A program made the position numbers and the translations under genes. From NCBI GenBank assembly GCA_016709145.1, contig JADJEK010000005.1, positions 62,001 through 126,000 on the forward strand: 64,000 nucleotides of DNA. Reading direction: 5' to 3'. The notes beneath the pieces are model-generated. The model searched no databases and was not told the DNA's origin. It was given only the letters and a program-made list of their open reading frames with translations. Shown here in pieces: positions 1-9,581 of this stretch (positions within the stretch are counted from its first letter, which is position 1; every line of letters starts with the position of its first letter). This stretch comes from Planctomycetota bacterium (GTDB lineage: Bacteria; Planctomycetota; B15-G4; JADJEK01).

Positions 1-1761
1 GCTCGTACTTCTGGCCGTCGGCCAGCGGCACCTTGATGCCGGTCGCGAGCTGGAACGTGGTCTGGAACAGACCGCCGCCGAGGTTCGTGGTCTGGCTGGC
101 CAGGATGACCACGGTCTCCTTGTTCGGTCCTTGCGGCCGCAGGCGGATGATGCCCTCGGCCCACTCGCCCTTGCCGTTCTTCGCGAGATTGCTGAAGCCG
201 ACCGTCGTGCGCAACGTGATCGAGCTCCGCCGATCGAGTCGCCGTTCGTGTAGGTGAACGTGCCGTCGAAGCGGTATTCGCGCACCAGACGCGGCGCCTT
301 CGTCTGGCAGGAAGCCGTTGAACGTCAAGTCGACCGCGCCCTGGTTGCCTTGATCGATGAAGTCGAGCGCGGAGTTGCCGGGGTTGAATCCGATCGCGGT
401 TCCGCCGGCCGCGGTCGAACCGAGCAGGTCCGAGCGCGGCTTCAGCGTGCCGCCGCCTTGCGACTTCAGCGCGTTGTTGCCGACCGGGTTCAACGTCAGC
501 GTCGCCGCGCCCGTCGTCGACGCCACACCCTTGCCGAGCGCGTTCACGACGACCGGCGATGCCGGCAAGCCCACGTCGTCACCGACGACCGGATTCAGGA
601 TCAGGCGCGAACCGGCGACGAACACCTGCGCGAACACGCTCTGGCCGTTCACCGCGAGCTGCACCGGCGAGTTCGCCGTCAGTCGGCGATCGGCGTCGAG
701 TGCCAGCGAATCCAGGTCGATCGGCTTGCTGAACACGAGTTCGAGCACCGCATTGCGCGGCACGATCGGCGGCGTGAAGAACGGGCCGAGCCCGAACGCC
801 AGCCGCTCGTCGATGTCCACTTGCGGATAGAGCTTTGCAGCGTGCCGTCGATCGGCACGCCCGAGATCGGGTTCGTGTCGAGCGTCGTCAGCGGCGACAC
901 CACCTGCATCGACAGACCGTCGATCGACAGGATGCCGCGGCCGAACTGGACTTCGCTGAGCGTGAACGAACCACCACCGCCGCCCCCGCCGCCGCCGCCC
1001 GCGGGCAGGCCCGGCTCGAGCACGGTGCCCTTCGCGGGCTTCGGTGGTTTCACGGTCAACTTGCTCGAGTAGGTGCCGGTCGACGCATTGAGCCCCGTCA
1101 TGCGCAGCACGTACGTGCCGGTCCGCGGCAGCGCGACGTTCTTCAGGGTCAGCTTGTTGCCGTTGGCCGCCAGCGAGTTGAACCCCGCGATCGCGACCAG
1201 CGCGCCGCTCGGGTCTTCGATCTCGATCAGCGCCGGCGTCAGCGTCGGCGCCGTCGGCGTGATCAGTCCCGACAGCAGGCCACCCTTGCGCGCGACGAAC
1301 TCGATCTCGTCGATCTCACCGCCGACCGTGATGTCGCCGACCGCGCTGAACTTGGTCGCGGGCTTGCCCGTGATCGAAACCGTGTAGCCGCCGGTCGCAC
1401 CCGACAGTGATCCGACCTGGACGACGTACGCGCCCGAGAACGGCGCGACGAAGTTCTTGATCGTCACCGACTTCGACGACTGCTTGAGCGCCGTGCCGAC
1501 GTCGATCGGAGCCAGCGTCGTGCCGTCGAGCAGCGTCACGGCCGGCGTCAGCACGCTGCCCTTGTCACGCTTCACCGTGATCGTGAGCTTCGACCCTTGG
1601 ACTTCCTCGAAGCCGACCGTGTCGGTGTCGAGCGGGTCCGAGATCACGCCCTTGAAGCTCTGGTTGAAGACCAGCTCGCCGTCTTGGGCGGCCGCCCGTT
1701 CGAACCCGACACCGAGTGCAAGCACCAAGACTGCGCTGAACAGGCGCGGAAACTCGACCAT
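1..1761 (-). CDS. Exported PPC-repeat / Ig-like domain protein (3' end outside window, frameshifted)
   Basis: Secreted or surface protein of unknown role. The start at 1761 follows a GGGAG ribosome site and opens with a signal peptide ending near an AAAQD cleavage region. Two repeats resembling the bacterial pre-peptidase C-terminal (PPC) domain follow (patterns such as DTDTVGFEEVQG and GAYVVQVGSLSGATGGYTV). A run of ten glycines (plus strand about 970-1008) then leads into an Ig-like region reading VLELVFSKPIDLDSL. The reading frame is broken at three places: about 834-836 (TTT), about 291-300 and about 221-230. At each, adding one base restores a convincing protein in the next frame. Either the sequence has indel errors near a contig end or the gene is decaying. 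The gene runs off the window at base 1. Confidence 0.7.
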
Positions 1762-2004
1762 CGCCCCGACTCCCGTGCGGCGCATCACGACGAGGAAGCT
1801 GCGGCAGGGTGCTGCGTCCCGTGCGTGGTGGCCATTGCTTGCGGCCGCCGACGAGTACCCGCTCGCACAAGACGAGTAACCGCGCACGGTCACGCCCGGG
1901 GATTTCGATTCCGAGCCCGCTCGCGCTCGCCGCGGGTGTCGAGGCCAAGGCCGCCGGCGCATCGGGTGCTTCCGTGCAGCGGAGGCCATCTCTACCCTCC
2001 GCGT

Positions 2005-4962
2005 ATGCCTTCGCCCTCACCCGCCGTGTTCCGCATCGAAGTTCAAGTCAAGCCCGCGTTCTCGGACTCGCGCGGGAACTCCGCGCTGGCCGAATTGCGC
2101 GGCCTCGGCCTCGCCGGGCTGTCGAACGTGCGCAGCGTGCGCGGCTTCGCGCTGGCGTTGCCGGGCGGTCGCGCCGCGGCAGAGCGCATCGCTCGCGAAG
2201 CCCTGGCGGACGCGGTCGTCGACGACGCCGCGGTGCTCGACGCCGATGCGCGCCCGCAGTTGCCCGCTGGGTTCGCGCACCGCATCGACATCGTCAAGCG
2301 CAAGGGCGTCATGGACCCCGCCGCGGACGGCGTGCTGCGCGCGATCATGGCGCTCGGCGAACCGGTGGCCGGCGTGCGGACCTACACGGCCTTCCTCGTG
2401 GCCGGCACGGTGTCGGCCGACAAGCTCGGCGACGGCGCGGCCCGCGCGCTCGGCAACGCGGCGATCGAAGACATCGCCGTCGACCAGCCGCACGCGATCG
2501 ACCCGACCACGAGCGGATCGACGGGCGCGTTCACGAAAGTCGACGTGCCGCTGCCGATGGGCGACGCGGAACTGCTCGACGTCAGCAAGACGGGCGGACT
2601 CTCGCTGTCGCTGATCGAGATGCAGGCGATCCGCAAGCACTTCGCCGAACTCGGCCGCGCGCCGACCGACGTCGAACTCGAGACGATCGCGCAGACGTGG
2701 TCCGAGCACTGCAAGCACAAGACGCTCGCGGGCGCCGTGAACTGCGACGGGCGGCGCTACGACAACCTGCTGAAGGAGACGATCTTCAAGGCCACGAAGG
2801 ACCTGGCCAGGCCGTGGTGCATCTCGGTGTTCAAGGACAACGCCGGCGTCATCGCGTTCGACGATCGTCATCACGTGACCTTCAAGGTCGAGACGCACAA
2901 CCACCCGTCCGCGATCGAGCCGTACGGCGGCGCCGGCACGGGCATCGGCGGCGTGCTCCGCGACACGATGGGCACTGGCCTCGGCGCGAAGCCGATCGTC
3001 TCGACCGACGTGTTCTGTTTCGGGCCGCCGGACCTGCCCGCGAGCGAGGTGCCGGCTGGCGCGCTGCATCCGCGCCGCGTGCTGAAGGGCGTCGTCGCGG
3101 GCGTGCGCGACTACGGCAATCGCATGGGCATCCCGACCGCGAACGGCGCGCTCGTGTTCGATCGCCGCTTCATCGGCAATCCGCTGGTGTTCTGCGGCAG
3201 CGTCGGACTGCTTCCGGCCGACAAGGTCGAGAAGGCCGCGCGCGCCGGCGATCGCATCGTGGTCGTCGGCGGCCGCACCGGCCGCGACGGCATCCACGGC
3301 GCGACGTTCAGCTCGCGCGAGCTGCATCACGAATCCGAAACGCTCGACTCCGGCGCGGTGCAGATCGGCAACGCGATCCAGGAGAAGAAAGTCCTCGACG
3401 CGCAACTGCAAGCGCGCGACCTCGGGCTCTACACGTGCGTCACGGACTGCGGCGCCGGCGGTTTGTCGTCGGCGGTCGGCGAGATGGCCGAAGGACTCGG
3501 CGCGGTCGTCGATCTCGAGCGCGTGCCGCTCAAGTACGACGGTCTCACGTACGCCGAGATCTGGATCAGCGAAGCGCAGGAGCGCATGGTGCTGTCGGTG
3601 GCGCCGGAGCACGAAGCGCAACTGCTCGATCTGTTCCGCCGCGAAGACGTCGAAGCCACGGTGATCGGAACGTTCACCACGTCCGGTCGACTCGAGCTGC
3701 GCTATCGCGGCGTCGAAGTCGGCAACCTCGACCTCGAGTTCTTGCATCACGGCGTTCCGCGCGTCGTGCGTCACGCCACGGTGAAGCCGGGCGGCGAGCC
3801 CGAGCCGACGTTGGCGGACGAAGTCGACCTGAACGCGACGCTCGAACGCTTGTTCGCACAGCCCGACATCGCCAGCAAGGAATGGGTCGTCCACCAGTAC
3901 GACCACGAAGTGCAAGCCGGCAGCGTGATCAAGCCGTTCGTCGGCCCCGGACAGAAGACGCCGTCGGACGCCGCCGTCGTTCGGCCGAAGCTCGATTCGT
4001 TCCGCGGCATCGCGATCGGCAACGGCATCTGTCCGCGCGTCGGCGACATCGACGCGTACGCGATGGGCTTGCTCGCGATCGACGAAGCGATCCGCAACGT
4101 GCTCGCGGTCGGCGCGCGCTTCGACGAATGCGCGCTGCTCGACAACTTCTGTTCGGCGAGTTGCGAGCGGCCCGAAGTGCTCGGCGCCGTGGTGCGCGTC
4201 GCCGAAGCGTGCCGCGACGCCGCGCTCGCGTGGCAGACGCCGTTCGTCTCGGGCAAGGATTCGTTGAACAACGAGTTCCGCACGCAGAACGGCACGGTGC
4301 AGATCCCCACCACGATCCTGATCTCGTCGATCGCTCTCGTCGTCGACGTGCGGCACGCGCTGTCGTCGGACTTCAAGCGCGCCGGCAACGCGATCGTGCT
4401 GCTCGGGCTGACGCGGCCGGAACTCGGCGGTTCGGCGTACTACGCGATGCACGGGCGACTCGGACGCTGTCCGCCGCGCGTCGATCTCGTGCGCGCGAAG
4501 GCCGTGTTCACCGCGTTGGCGAAGTTGACGTCGGAACGCCTCGTGACGTCGTGCCACGACTTGTCCGATGGCGGGCTCGCGGTGGCGCTCGCGGAGATGG
4601 CGTTCTCGCGCGGGCTCGGCGTCGACGTCGATCTGGCGAAGGTGCCCGCGGCCGACGGTGAAGAACATGCGCCGTCGATCGAACGCGACGACGTGCTGTT
4701 GTTCTCGGAATCGCCGACGCGCTTCGTGCTCGAGATCGAGCCGCAGCGCTTGCGCGACGTCGAGCGCATCCTCGCCGACGTGCCGCATGCCGTGATCGGC
4801 ACGGTCACGGGCGACGGTCGCGTGCGCGCGCGGAGTTTGACCGGTGCTCGCGTGCTCGACGCCGACGTCCAGCACCTCGCGCACGTGTTCCACCATTCGC
4901 TCGATCTCGGCTCCGCGATGGCGCAGGACGCGCTGCGCGGACACGACAAGGACTCGCGATGA
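2005..4962 (+). CDS. purL: Phosphoribosylformylglycinamidine synthase, fused PurS-PurL (PurSL)
   Basis: Synthetase part of FGAM synthase, the fourth step of purine synthesis: FGAR, glutamine-derived ammonia and ATP give FGAM. The protein has 985 residues, longer than small PurL (about 740) and shorter than the large enzyme (about 1300). Residues 1 to about 165 look like two PurS-type halves (starting FRIEVQVKPAF and HRIDIVKRKG), so PurS is apparently fused at the N-terminus. The PurL body carries SEHCKHK at 233-239 with the active-site His, ETHNHP at 296-301, and a glycine-rich CGAGGLSSAVGEM. ATG 2005 is preferred because upstream in-frame sequence lies in the divergent intergenic region and is not protein-like. 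The stop overlaps purQ (ATGA), which supplies the glutaminase. Confidence 0.95.
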   Translation: MPSPSPAVFRIEVQVKPAFSDSRGNSALAELRGLGLAGLSNVRSVRGFALALPGGRAAAERIAREALADAVVDDAAVLDADARPQLPAGFAHRIDIVKRKGVMDPAADGVLRAIMALGEPVAGVRTYTAFLVAGTVSADKLGDGAARALGNAAIEDIAVDQPHAIDPTTSGSTGAFTKVDVPLPMGDAELLDVSKTGGLSLSLIEMQAIRKHFAELGRAPTDVELETIAQTWSEHCKHKTLAGAVNCDGRRYDNLLKETIFKATKDLARPWCISVFKDNAGVIAFDDRHHVTFKVETHNHPSAIEPYGGAGTGIGGVLRDTMGTGLGAKPIVSTDVFCFGPPDLPASEVPAGALHPRRVLKGVVAGVRDYGNRMGIPTANGALVFDRRFIGNPLVFCGSVGLLPADKVEKAARAGDRIVVVGGRTGRDGIHGATFSSRELHHESETLDSGAVQIGNAIQEKKVLDAQLQARDLGLYTCVTDCGAGGLSSAVGEMAEGLGAVVDLERVPLKYDGLTYAEIWISEAQERMVLSVAPEHEAQLLDLFRREDVEATVIGTFTTSGRLELRYRGVEVGNLDLEFLHHGVPRVVRHATVKPGGEPEPTLADEVDLNATLERLFAQPDIASKEWVVHQYDHEVQAGSVIKPFVGPGQKTPSDAAVVRPKLDSFRGIAIGNGICPRVGDIDAYAMGLLAIDEAIRNVLAVGARFDECALLDNFCSASCERPEVLGAVVRVAEACRDAALAWQTPFVSGKDSLNNEFRTQNGTVQIPTTILISSIALVVDVRHALSSDFKRAGNAIVLLGLTRPELGGSAYYAMHGRLGRCPPRVDLVRAKAVFTALAKLTSERLVTSCHDLSDGGLAVALAEMAFSRGLGVDVDLAKVPAADGEEHAPSIERDDVLLFSESPTRFVLEIEPQRLRDVERILADVPHAVIGTVTGDGRVRARSLTGARVLDADVQHLAHVFHHSLDLGSAMAQDALRGHDKDSR

Positions 4963-5738
4963 AGCCCAGGATCCTCGTGCTGCGTGCCGCCGGCACCAAT
5001 TGCGACGTCGAGACCGCGTTCGCGTTCGAGCGCTACGGCGCGAAGGCGACGGCGATCCACGTCAACCGGTTGACGGAGAAACCGGAGCTACTCGCCGAGT
5101 TCGACGGGCTCGCGCTGCCGGGCGGGTTCTCGTACGGCGACGACATCGCGGCCGGCAAGGTGCTCGCGATCGAGCTGCTCGCGCGGTTGCGTGATCCGCT
5201 GCTCGCGCTCGTCGATCGCGGCGGGATCGTGCTCGGGATCTGCAACGGCTTCCAGACGTTGGTGAAGACGGGCCTGCTGCCGGGGATCTCGGCGCGCATC
5301 GGCGCGCAGGACGTGACGCTCGCCGACAACGACTCGTGCCGCTACGAGGACCGTTGGGTCCACATCGAGTCGGTCTCGCCGCGCAGCGTGTTCATCCAGC
5401 CCGGGCAGCGGTTGCATGTGCCGCTCGCGCACGGCGAGGGCAAGTACGTCGCGAAGGATGCGGCCACGCACAAGAAGATCGTCGACGGCGGCTTCGTCGC
5501 GTTCCGCTACGTGACCGAGGACGGCGGCGTGGCGAGCTATCCGGAGAACCCGAACGGCAGCATCGACGGCGTCGCCGGACTCGTCGACACGACCGGGCGC
5601 GTGATGGGCTTGATGCCGCATCCCGAGCGCGCGATGTTCGCCGTGCATTCGCCGAGCTGGACCGGAGCCGCGCTGCGCGAGGACGACGAAGGCGCGGGTG
5701 CGGTGATCTTCAAAAACGCAGTCCAGGCGCTGCGCTAG
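4959..5738 (+). CDS. purQ: Phosphoribosylformylglycinamidine synthase, glutaminase subunit PurQ
   Basis: Class I glutamine amidotransferase of 259 residues that hydrolyses glutamine and passes ammonia to PurL. The nucleophile Cys95 lies in GICNGFQ, and the His221/Glu223 pair lies in MPHPERAM. The N-terminus (RILVLRAAGTNCDVE) and GGFSYGDD are typical of PurQ. It starts within the purL stop codon (ATGA), so translational coupling is likely. No separate purS is seen, in keeping with the PurS-like N-terminus of the upstream gene. Directly after its stop come strong hairpins and the first copy of the dispersed intergenic element. Confidence 0.95.
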   Translation: MKPRILVLRAAGTNCDVETAFAFERYGAKATAIHVNRLTEKPELLAEFDGLALPGGFSYGDDIAAGKVLAIELLARLRDPLLALVDRGGIVLGICNGFQTLVKTGLLPGISARIGAQDVTLADNDSCRYEDRWVHIESVSPRSVFIQPGQRLHVPLAHGEGKYVAKDAATHKKIVDGGFVAFRYVTEDGGVASYPENPNGSIDGVAGLVDTTGRVMGLMPHPERAMFAVHSPSWTGAALREDDEGAGAVIFKNAVQALR

Positions 5739-5740
5739 GC

Positions 5741-5789
5741 CCTACGGAGGCTCCGCCTCCGTAGGCCAGGCCGGGGCCGAAGGCCCCGG
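5741..5789 (+). terminator. Two stem-loops directly after purQ
   Basis: An 11-bp perfect stem (CCTACGGAGGC, loop TCC, 5741-5765) begins three bases after the purQ stop. An 8-bp G+C stem (CCGGGGCC, loop GAA, 5771-5789) follows. No T-run follows either, so this is a terminator or mRNA-stabilising structure rather than a classic intrinsic terminator. It also forms the gene-proximal end of island R1. Confidence 0.55.
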
Positions 5790-6210
5790 GCCCCATCGAA
5801 CAAGGTGGGGGAACGAAGTTCCCCCACGCCCCCTTCGCTCGACCGCTCGCGGTCGCGCGACCAAAGGGGAGCCTCACAAACGAGCGAGGCCCCCCTTTGG
5901 AAACCCCCGCGCCCTTGGGCCGATCGCGAGACTTCACGCGAAGGGACGTCGGGAACGGGCTCTCGCCGCGGCCTCTCGCCTTCTTACAAGGGCGCGGGGG
6001 TGGCTTGACCCCTGCGAGCTTGACGGACTCTGTCGATCTAACCCCAGGTGCGATGCTTGCGCGAGCTGTACAGCGGATCGCCACAGCCGCGGCGGGCAAT
6101 GAGAGGCCGCGGCGAGAGCCCGTTCCCGACGTCCCTTGGCTGCGGAGTGGTTCTTGAACGAGCGTGCGGCCTGAAACCGAGGGAAGCGTGACGGTTCTTG
6201 GCGCGAGCCG

Positions 6211-6260
6211 GACGGGGACGGAGGCGGGTCTGTCCCCGATCTGTCCCCGATCTGTCCCCG
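6211..6260. repeat. GGGGACAGAC-type palindromic repeat (REP-like), copy 1
   Basis: GGGGACGGAGGCGGGTCTGTCCCC can fold on itself, and the CTGTCCCCGAT unit is then repeated. About 40 bases match, in inverted orientation, the sequence near 34692-34732, and the core also matches 26966-27010. The layout resembles REP palindromes. No RAYT transposase is in this window. Confidence 0.55.
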
Positions 6261-6450
6261 CCGGCGTTCTTGTCCGGCTGGCCGGACGAGATCGCCGCCG
6301 CCCACTTCGTTCGGGTCTCGGTGCTCGGTCACCGGGTCTCCGGTCTCCCCCTCACGCGTCGACCCGTCTTCATCGACCCGTTCGAGCCGAACACATTTGG
6401 TCGCTAGGCTCCCCCGCTTGCTCGATTCTCAAAACACCGGAGGAACTCCC

Positions 6451-7101
6451 ATGGCGTTGACGACTCGTTACCTCGCCCCCGCCCTGTTGCTGATTCCCAC
6501 GTTCATCGGTTGCGCACAGGACTCGAAGGTCACCGTCGCGCAGCAGCAGCCGCCCGCCGACATGCAGATGCGGTTGCCGCCCGGTTGGACCGAGGCGGAC
6601 ATGATGGCGATGATGGACGCCGCGACGCCGGGTCCGATGCAAGCCGAACTCGCTCAGCGCGTCGGCACGTGGAAGGGCACCACGAACTCGTGGATGGCTC
6701 CGGGTGCTCCCGCGACCGTGTCGGAGTGCACGATGGTCGCTTCCCCGCTGTTGGACGGTCGCTACCTCGAGACGAAGTACACCGGCGACATTCCCGGGAT
6801 GGGCCCGTTCAGCGGTCTCGGCCTCACCGGTTACGACAACGGTGCGCAGCACTTCGTCTCCACGTGGATGGACACGATGAGCACCGGGATGATGCACGGC
6901 ACCGGCGCGCGGTCGGCCGACGGCAAGACGATCACGTGGGCGTTCTCGTACTACTGCCCGGTCCGCAAGGGCATGGCGTCGATGCGCGAGATCGAAACCA
7001 TGGTCGATCCGAACACGATGACGCTGGAGATGTACGGCTCCGATCCGAAGAGCGGCGTCGAGTTCAAGATGATGCAGCTCGAAGTAAAGCGCGTGAACTG
7101 A
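6451..7101 (+). CDS. DUF1579-like lipoprotein
   Basis: Predicted lipoprotein of 216 residues. A hydrophobic N-terminus ends in a lipobox (TFIGC, lipidated Cys21). The rest resembles the DUF1579 family: RVGTWKGT near the start, a stretch LDGRYLETKYTG, then FSGLGLTGYDN and QHFVSTWMD. Family members are small beta-barrel-like proteins of unknown function. ATG 6451 is chosen because GGAGGAACTCCC precedes it with good spacing. Methionine is unusually frequent (MQMRLP, MMAMMD, STGMMHG). A very strong hairpin follows the stop, so it is probably transcribed alone. Confidence 0.85.
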   Translation: MALTTRYLAPALLLIPTFIGCAQDSKVTVAQQQPPADMQMRLPPGWTEADMMAMMDAATPGPMQAELAQRVGTWKGTTNSWMAPGAPATVSECTMVASPLLDGRYLETKYTGDIPGMGPFSGLGLTGYDNGAQHFVSTWMDTMSTGMMHGTGARSADGKTITWAFSYYCPVRKGMASMREIETMVDPNTMTLEMYGSDPKSGVEFKMMQLEVKRVN

Positions 7102-7120
7102 TCCTCAGGCACGCTGGCTG

Positions 7121-7164
7121 ACGACGAGGCCGATGTCCGCGACCGCGGACATCGGCCTCGTCGT
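7121..7164 (+). terminator. 21-bp perfect hairpin after the DUF1579-like gene
   Basis: 7121-7141 and 7144-7164 are perfect complements (ACGACGAGGCCGATGTCCGCG begins the left arm from 7121; two-base spacer AC). TTTG-type sequence follows. Its place 20 bases after a stop fits a terminator. It also means the next gene probably does not start at the in-frame ATG at 7133, which lies inside the stem. Confidence 0.7.
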
Positions 7165-7198
7165 TTGCAGGTACTTGCCGATGCTTTGCGGCGGTGGG

Positions 7199-7894
7199 AT
7201 GCTGCGCCGCACGACCAGATGGGCTTTGTTCGGGGGAACGACGATCGACTCGACCGACTCGGCGGATCCCGCCGCCCCACACCTCTCCGAGGACGAGCGC
7301 GTTCCGCTCCACCGCGCGCGATCTCGTGCGTGGAGCCTTTTGAACTTCGTGAACGCGATGTGCCTCATCTCGTTCGACTACGTGGCGCCTGCGCCGTTCG
7401 ACTTCGACGTGATGCCGGACGAGCTCGGATTCGCGCTGTTCGCATTCGCAGCGTGGCGCCTGCGCACCGAGGCGACCGCGTTCTCGATCGCGCAATGGAG
7501 CGCGATCGTCGGCCTGCTCGGGCTGATCGCGGCGCGATTCCTCCCCGGCGTCTCCGGCGCGGGATCTCGAGCGATCGATCTCGTCGTGTTCGGCGGGGAG
7601 ACCGTCGCGGTTTCGATCGCCGCGATCGGATGCGCACGCCTCGCGTCTCGCTACGACGCGGCGGCCATCACGCTGTTCGCGCATCGAGCGGGATTCGCGT
7701 TGCTCGGGTTGACGCTCTGCATCTACGTCGTGATCCCGTCCGTCGTGATCCCGTCCGTCGCGTTCGCGATCGCGTACGGCCGACTCGGCGCCTACGTCGC
7801 GTGCGGCATCGCGTTCGCGCGCCTTGGCGAACGGGTCGAGCGTGACGTGCGCGCCCTGCGGCGCCCGCGGGCCGTCACCCAACAGAGTTCGTGA
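7199..7894 (+). CDS. Small multi-pass membrane protein, function unknown
   Basis: I do not recognise the family. The product has about 231 residues if it starts at ATG 7199. An in-frame ATG at 7133 is less likely because it is inside the upstream terminator stem. After a hydrophilic N-terminus of about 40 residues there are about five hydrophobic segments, including SAIVGLLGLIAARFLPG, AIDLVVFGGETVAVSIAAIG, a long one around GFALLGLTLCIYVVIPSVV, and GAYVACGIAFARL. A direct repeat GTGATCCCGTCCGTC encodes VIPSVVIPSV. No catalytic motif is visible. It faces the minus-strand beta-helix gene tail to tail. No convincing ribosome site decides the start. Confidence 0.6.
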   Translation: MLRRTTRWALFGGTTIDSTDSADPAAPHLSEDERVPLHRARSRAWSLLNFVNAMCLISFDYVAPAPFDFDVMPDELGFALFAFAAWRLRTEATAFSIAQWSAIVGLLGLIAARFLPGVSGAGSRAIDLVVFGGETVAVSIAAIGCARLASRYDAAAITLFAHRAGFALLGLTLCIYVVIPSVVIPSVAFAIAYGRLGAYVACGIAFARLGERVERDVRALRRPRAVTQQSS

Positions 7895-7997
7895 TGCGTG
7901 CGCTCGTCGCCTGACCGGACGCGATGACCGGCGGCAAACGCGTCCGGGTGATGTCCCGATCCGGCATGAAGATACGTCGCCCGTGGTCGACGCTCGT

Positions 7998-9386
7998 TCA
8001 ATCGATCTGCGGCAGCGCCGACGATCCGCCCGTGCCGAACGTGTTGGCGTTGAACGTGCCCGCGCCCGCGTTGGCGAGGTCGATGCGGTTCTTCAGCACG
8101 ACGTTGCCCGAGACCGTCGCGGTCCCCGCGGCGCCGACTTCGATGCCCTCGGCGCCGTTGCCGGTCACCTTGTTGCCGGAGACGAACACGCTGGACGCGT
8201 TGTCGATGTCGATGCCGTCGATCGTGTTGCCGGAGATCGAGTTGCCGACGATCTGCGCTCCGTCCGCGCCTACGGCGAGTCCGTCGCCGCCGCAATCCTG
8301 GACCGTATTGCCGTTGAACGTGGACCCTGCGCCGAGCAAGAGGACCCCGGCGCCGTACCCGGCCCGTCGGACGACGTTCTTCACGACGATCGCGTTCGTC
8401 GACGATCCGGGGCAGAACAGTCCGAACCGCCCCCCGTCTAGCACCGTGTTGGATTCGACGATCGACGCGGGCCCGCCGATGCTGATGCAGAACGCGTCCA
8501 GAGCGCTGCCCTTCACGACGTTCTTGCGCACCGTCGTCGCGTTCGCGACCGATTGGATCGCCTGGGTCTGCGCTCCCGTGATCGAGTTCTTCTCGACGAG
8601 GAACGAGCCGGAACCTTGCAAGTCGATCGCCGGCGCTCCGAGCACGCTCGTCAACTTGTTGTTGCGGATCGTTCCGGACCCGTCGACCGAGATCCCGCCG
8701 CCTTCGCATTGGGCCAGCGCGCAGGTCTCGACCAACGCCGTCGATCCGACGATGCGGACGCCGGGCCCGGCCGCGCTGATCTCGGTGAACTTGCTCTTGC
8801 GCACGACGATGCCGTTGCCCCCCGCATCGACACCGCGCACGCAACGCGTGAACGTGCACGACTCGAGCAATCCCTGGTTGCCGACGACCACGGCGATGCC
8901 GCAATCCCGGAACACGCATTTGCGGATCGTCGGTCGGTCGAACGACGCGTCGAGTCCGGTGTCGCGACAGTCGATGAACGTCACGCCTTCGACCACACAG
9001 TCGTTGCCGAACATGCCGATGCCGATTCCGTTGCCGGTGGCGGGCATCGACTCCGCCGCGTGACGCACCGTCAAGTTCTTCACGGTGATGCGGTCGGCCG
9101 CGATCTTGAAGAACGGACCGGTCGGCGCGCCCGTGTTCGCATCGCGCGGCTCGCAGACGACTCCCTTCGATCCGACGAAGCGCAGGTCGTCGAGCCCAGG
9201 CGGAACTGCGACGAAATCGCGATAGACGCCCGGCTTGATCAGGATCGTGTCGCCCGGCGTGGCGATCGCGACCGCGCCGCTGATCGAGTTCAACGCGCCG
9301 GTCGGCGACACGACGTGCGTCGCGCCGTGGGCGCACAACGCGACTCCGAACGACGTCATCACCAACGAGATCATGAAGCGCTTCAT
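7998..9386 (-). CDS. Secreted right-handed parallel beta-helix protein A
   Basis: Secreted protein of 462 residues with a signal peptide (MKRFMISLVMTSFGVALC). After a Pectate_lyase_3/NosD-like opening (SISGAVAIATPGDTILIKPG), short N-rich strands repeat (FVGSKGV, VKNLTVRHAAE, VEKNSITGAQ, VSGNKVTGNG), as in right-handed beta-helix (PbH1) proteins. Family members bind or cleave polysaccharides, but no catalytic residues can be assigned here. It ends GTGGSSALPQID, a tail shared with the next two genes and the remnant at 13285. GGAGG lies just upstream of ATG 9386. It is divergent from beta-helix gene B across about 195 bases. Confidence 0.85.
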   Translation of the reverse strand: MKRFMISLVMTSFGVALCAHGATHVVSPTGALNSISGAVAIATPGDTILIKPGVYRDFVAVPPGLDDLRFVGSKGVVCEPRDANTGAPTGPFFKIAADRITVKNLTVRHAAESMPATGNGIGIGMFGNDCVVEGVTFIDCRDTGLDASFDRPTIRKCVFRDCGIAVVVGNQGLLESCTFTRCVRGVDAGGNGIVVRKSKFTEISAAGPGVRIVGSTALVETCALAQCEGGGISVDGSGTIRNNKLTSVLGAPAIDLQGSGSFLVEKNSITGAQTQAIQSVANATTVRKNVVKGSALDAFCISIGGPASIVESNTVLDGGRFGLFCPGSSTNAIVVKNVVRRAGYGAGVLLLGAGSTFNGNTVQDCGGDGLAVGADGAQIVGNSISGNTIDGIDIDNASSVFVSGNKVTGNGAEGIEVGAAGTATVSGNVVLKNRIDLANAGAGTFNANTFGTGGSSALPQID

Positions 9387-9581
9387 CGCATCCTCCGTGG
9401 TCGGTCGACCCCAGGTTTACCACGCGTCGGCGATCGGGCCAGCGCGAGGGACATCTTGACCGTCCGTCCGGGCTTTGGGAGACGCTGCGCGGACTCCGAC
9501 CGCTAGGCCTCCGCCCGACGCAGTTGCAATTTCCATGTCGCTCGCGGCCGCGCACCGCGTGGTGCCTCGCGGAGGTCCTCC

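Larger units (their letters stand above)
5739..6345 (-). repeat. Intergenic island copy R1 (structured dispersed repeat)
   Basis: No protein-coding signal is seen in the 712 bases between purQ and the next gene. Read from purQ outward the island has H3 (stem GTGGGGGAAC, 5805-5827), H2 (TCGCTCGACCGC, 5835-5860, one mismatch) and H1 (15-bp stem 5861-5875/5886-5900, loop ACAAACGAGC). Next is a perfect 33-bp inverted repeat (5941-5973 and 6105-6137) around a core of 131 bases, then CGAGCGTGCGGCCTGAAAC at 6159-6177, a GGGGACAGAC-type repeat (6211-6260), and half of the palindrome found intact at 50022-50087. Copies R2 and R3 share the modules in the same order relative to the gene reading in. It is given on the minus strand because R2 and R3 are in the opposite orientation. 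Confidence 0.75.

Noticed and set aside
2017..4944. 975-codon minus-strand frame opposite purL
   Set aside because: Low-complexity Arg/Glu/His-rich antisense shadow; purL motifs are on the plus strand.
5739..6345. Short frames in the islands reading such phrases as FTRRDV and RRERALAAA
   Set aside because: They follow the inverted repeats and hairpins in several frames and both strands, and the frame is not kept between copies. Non-coding repeats explain them better.
7133..7198. Upstream ATG for the membrane protein
   Set aside because: It lies inside the perfect 21-bp terminator hairpin of the preceding gene and the added residues are the hairpin's translation.
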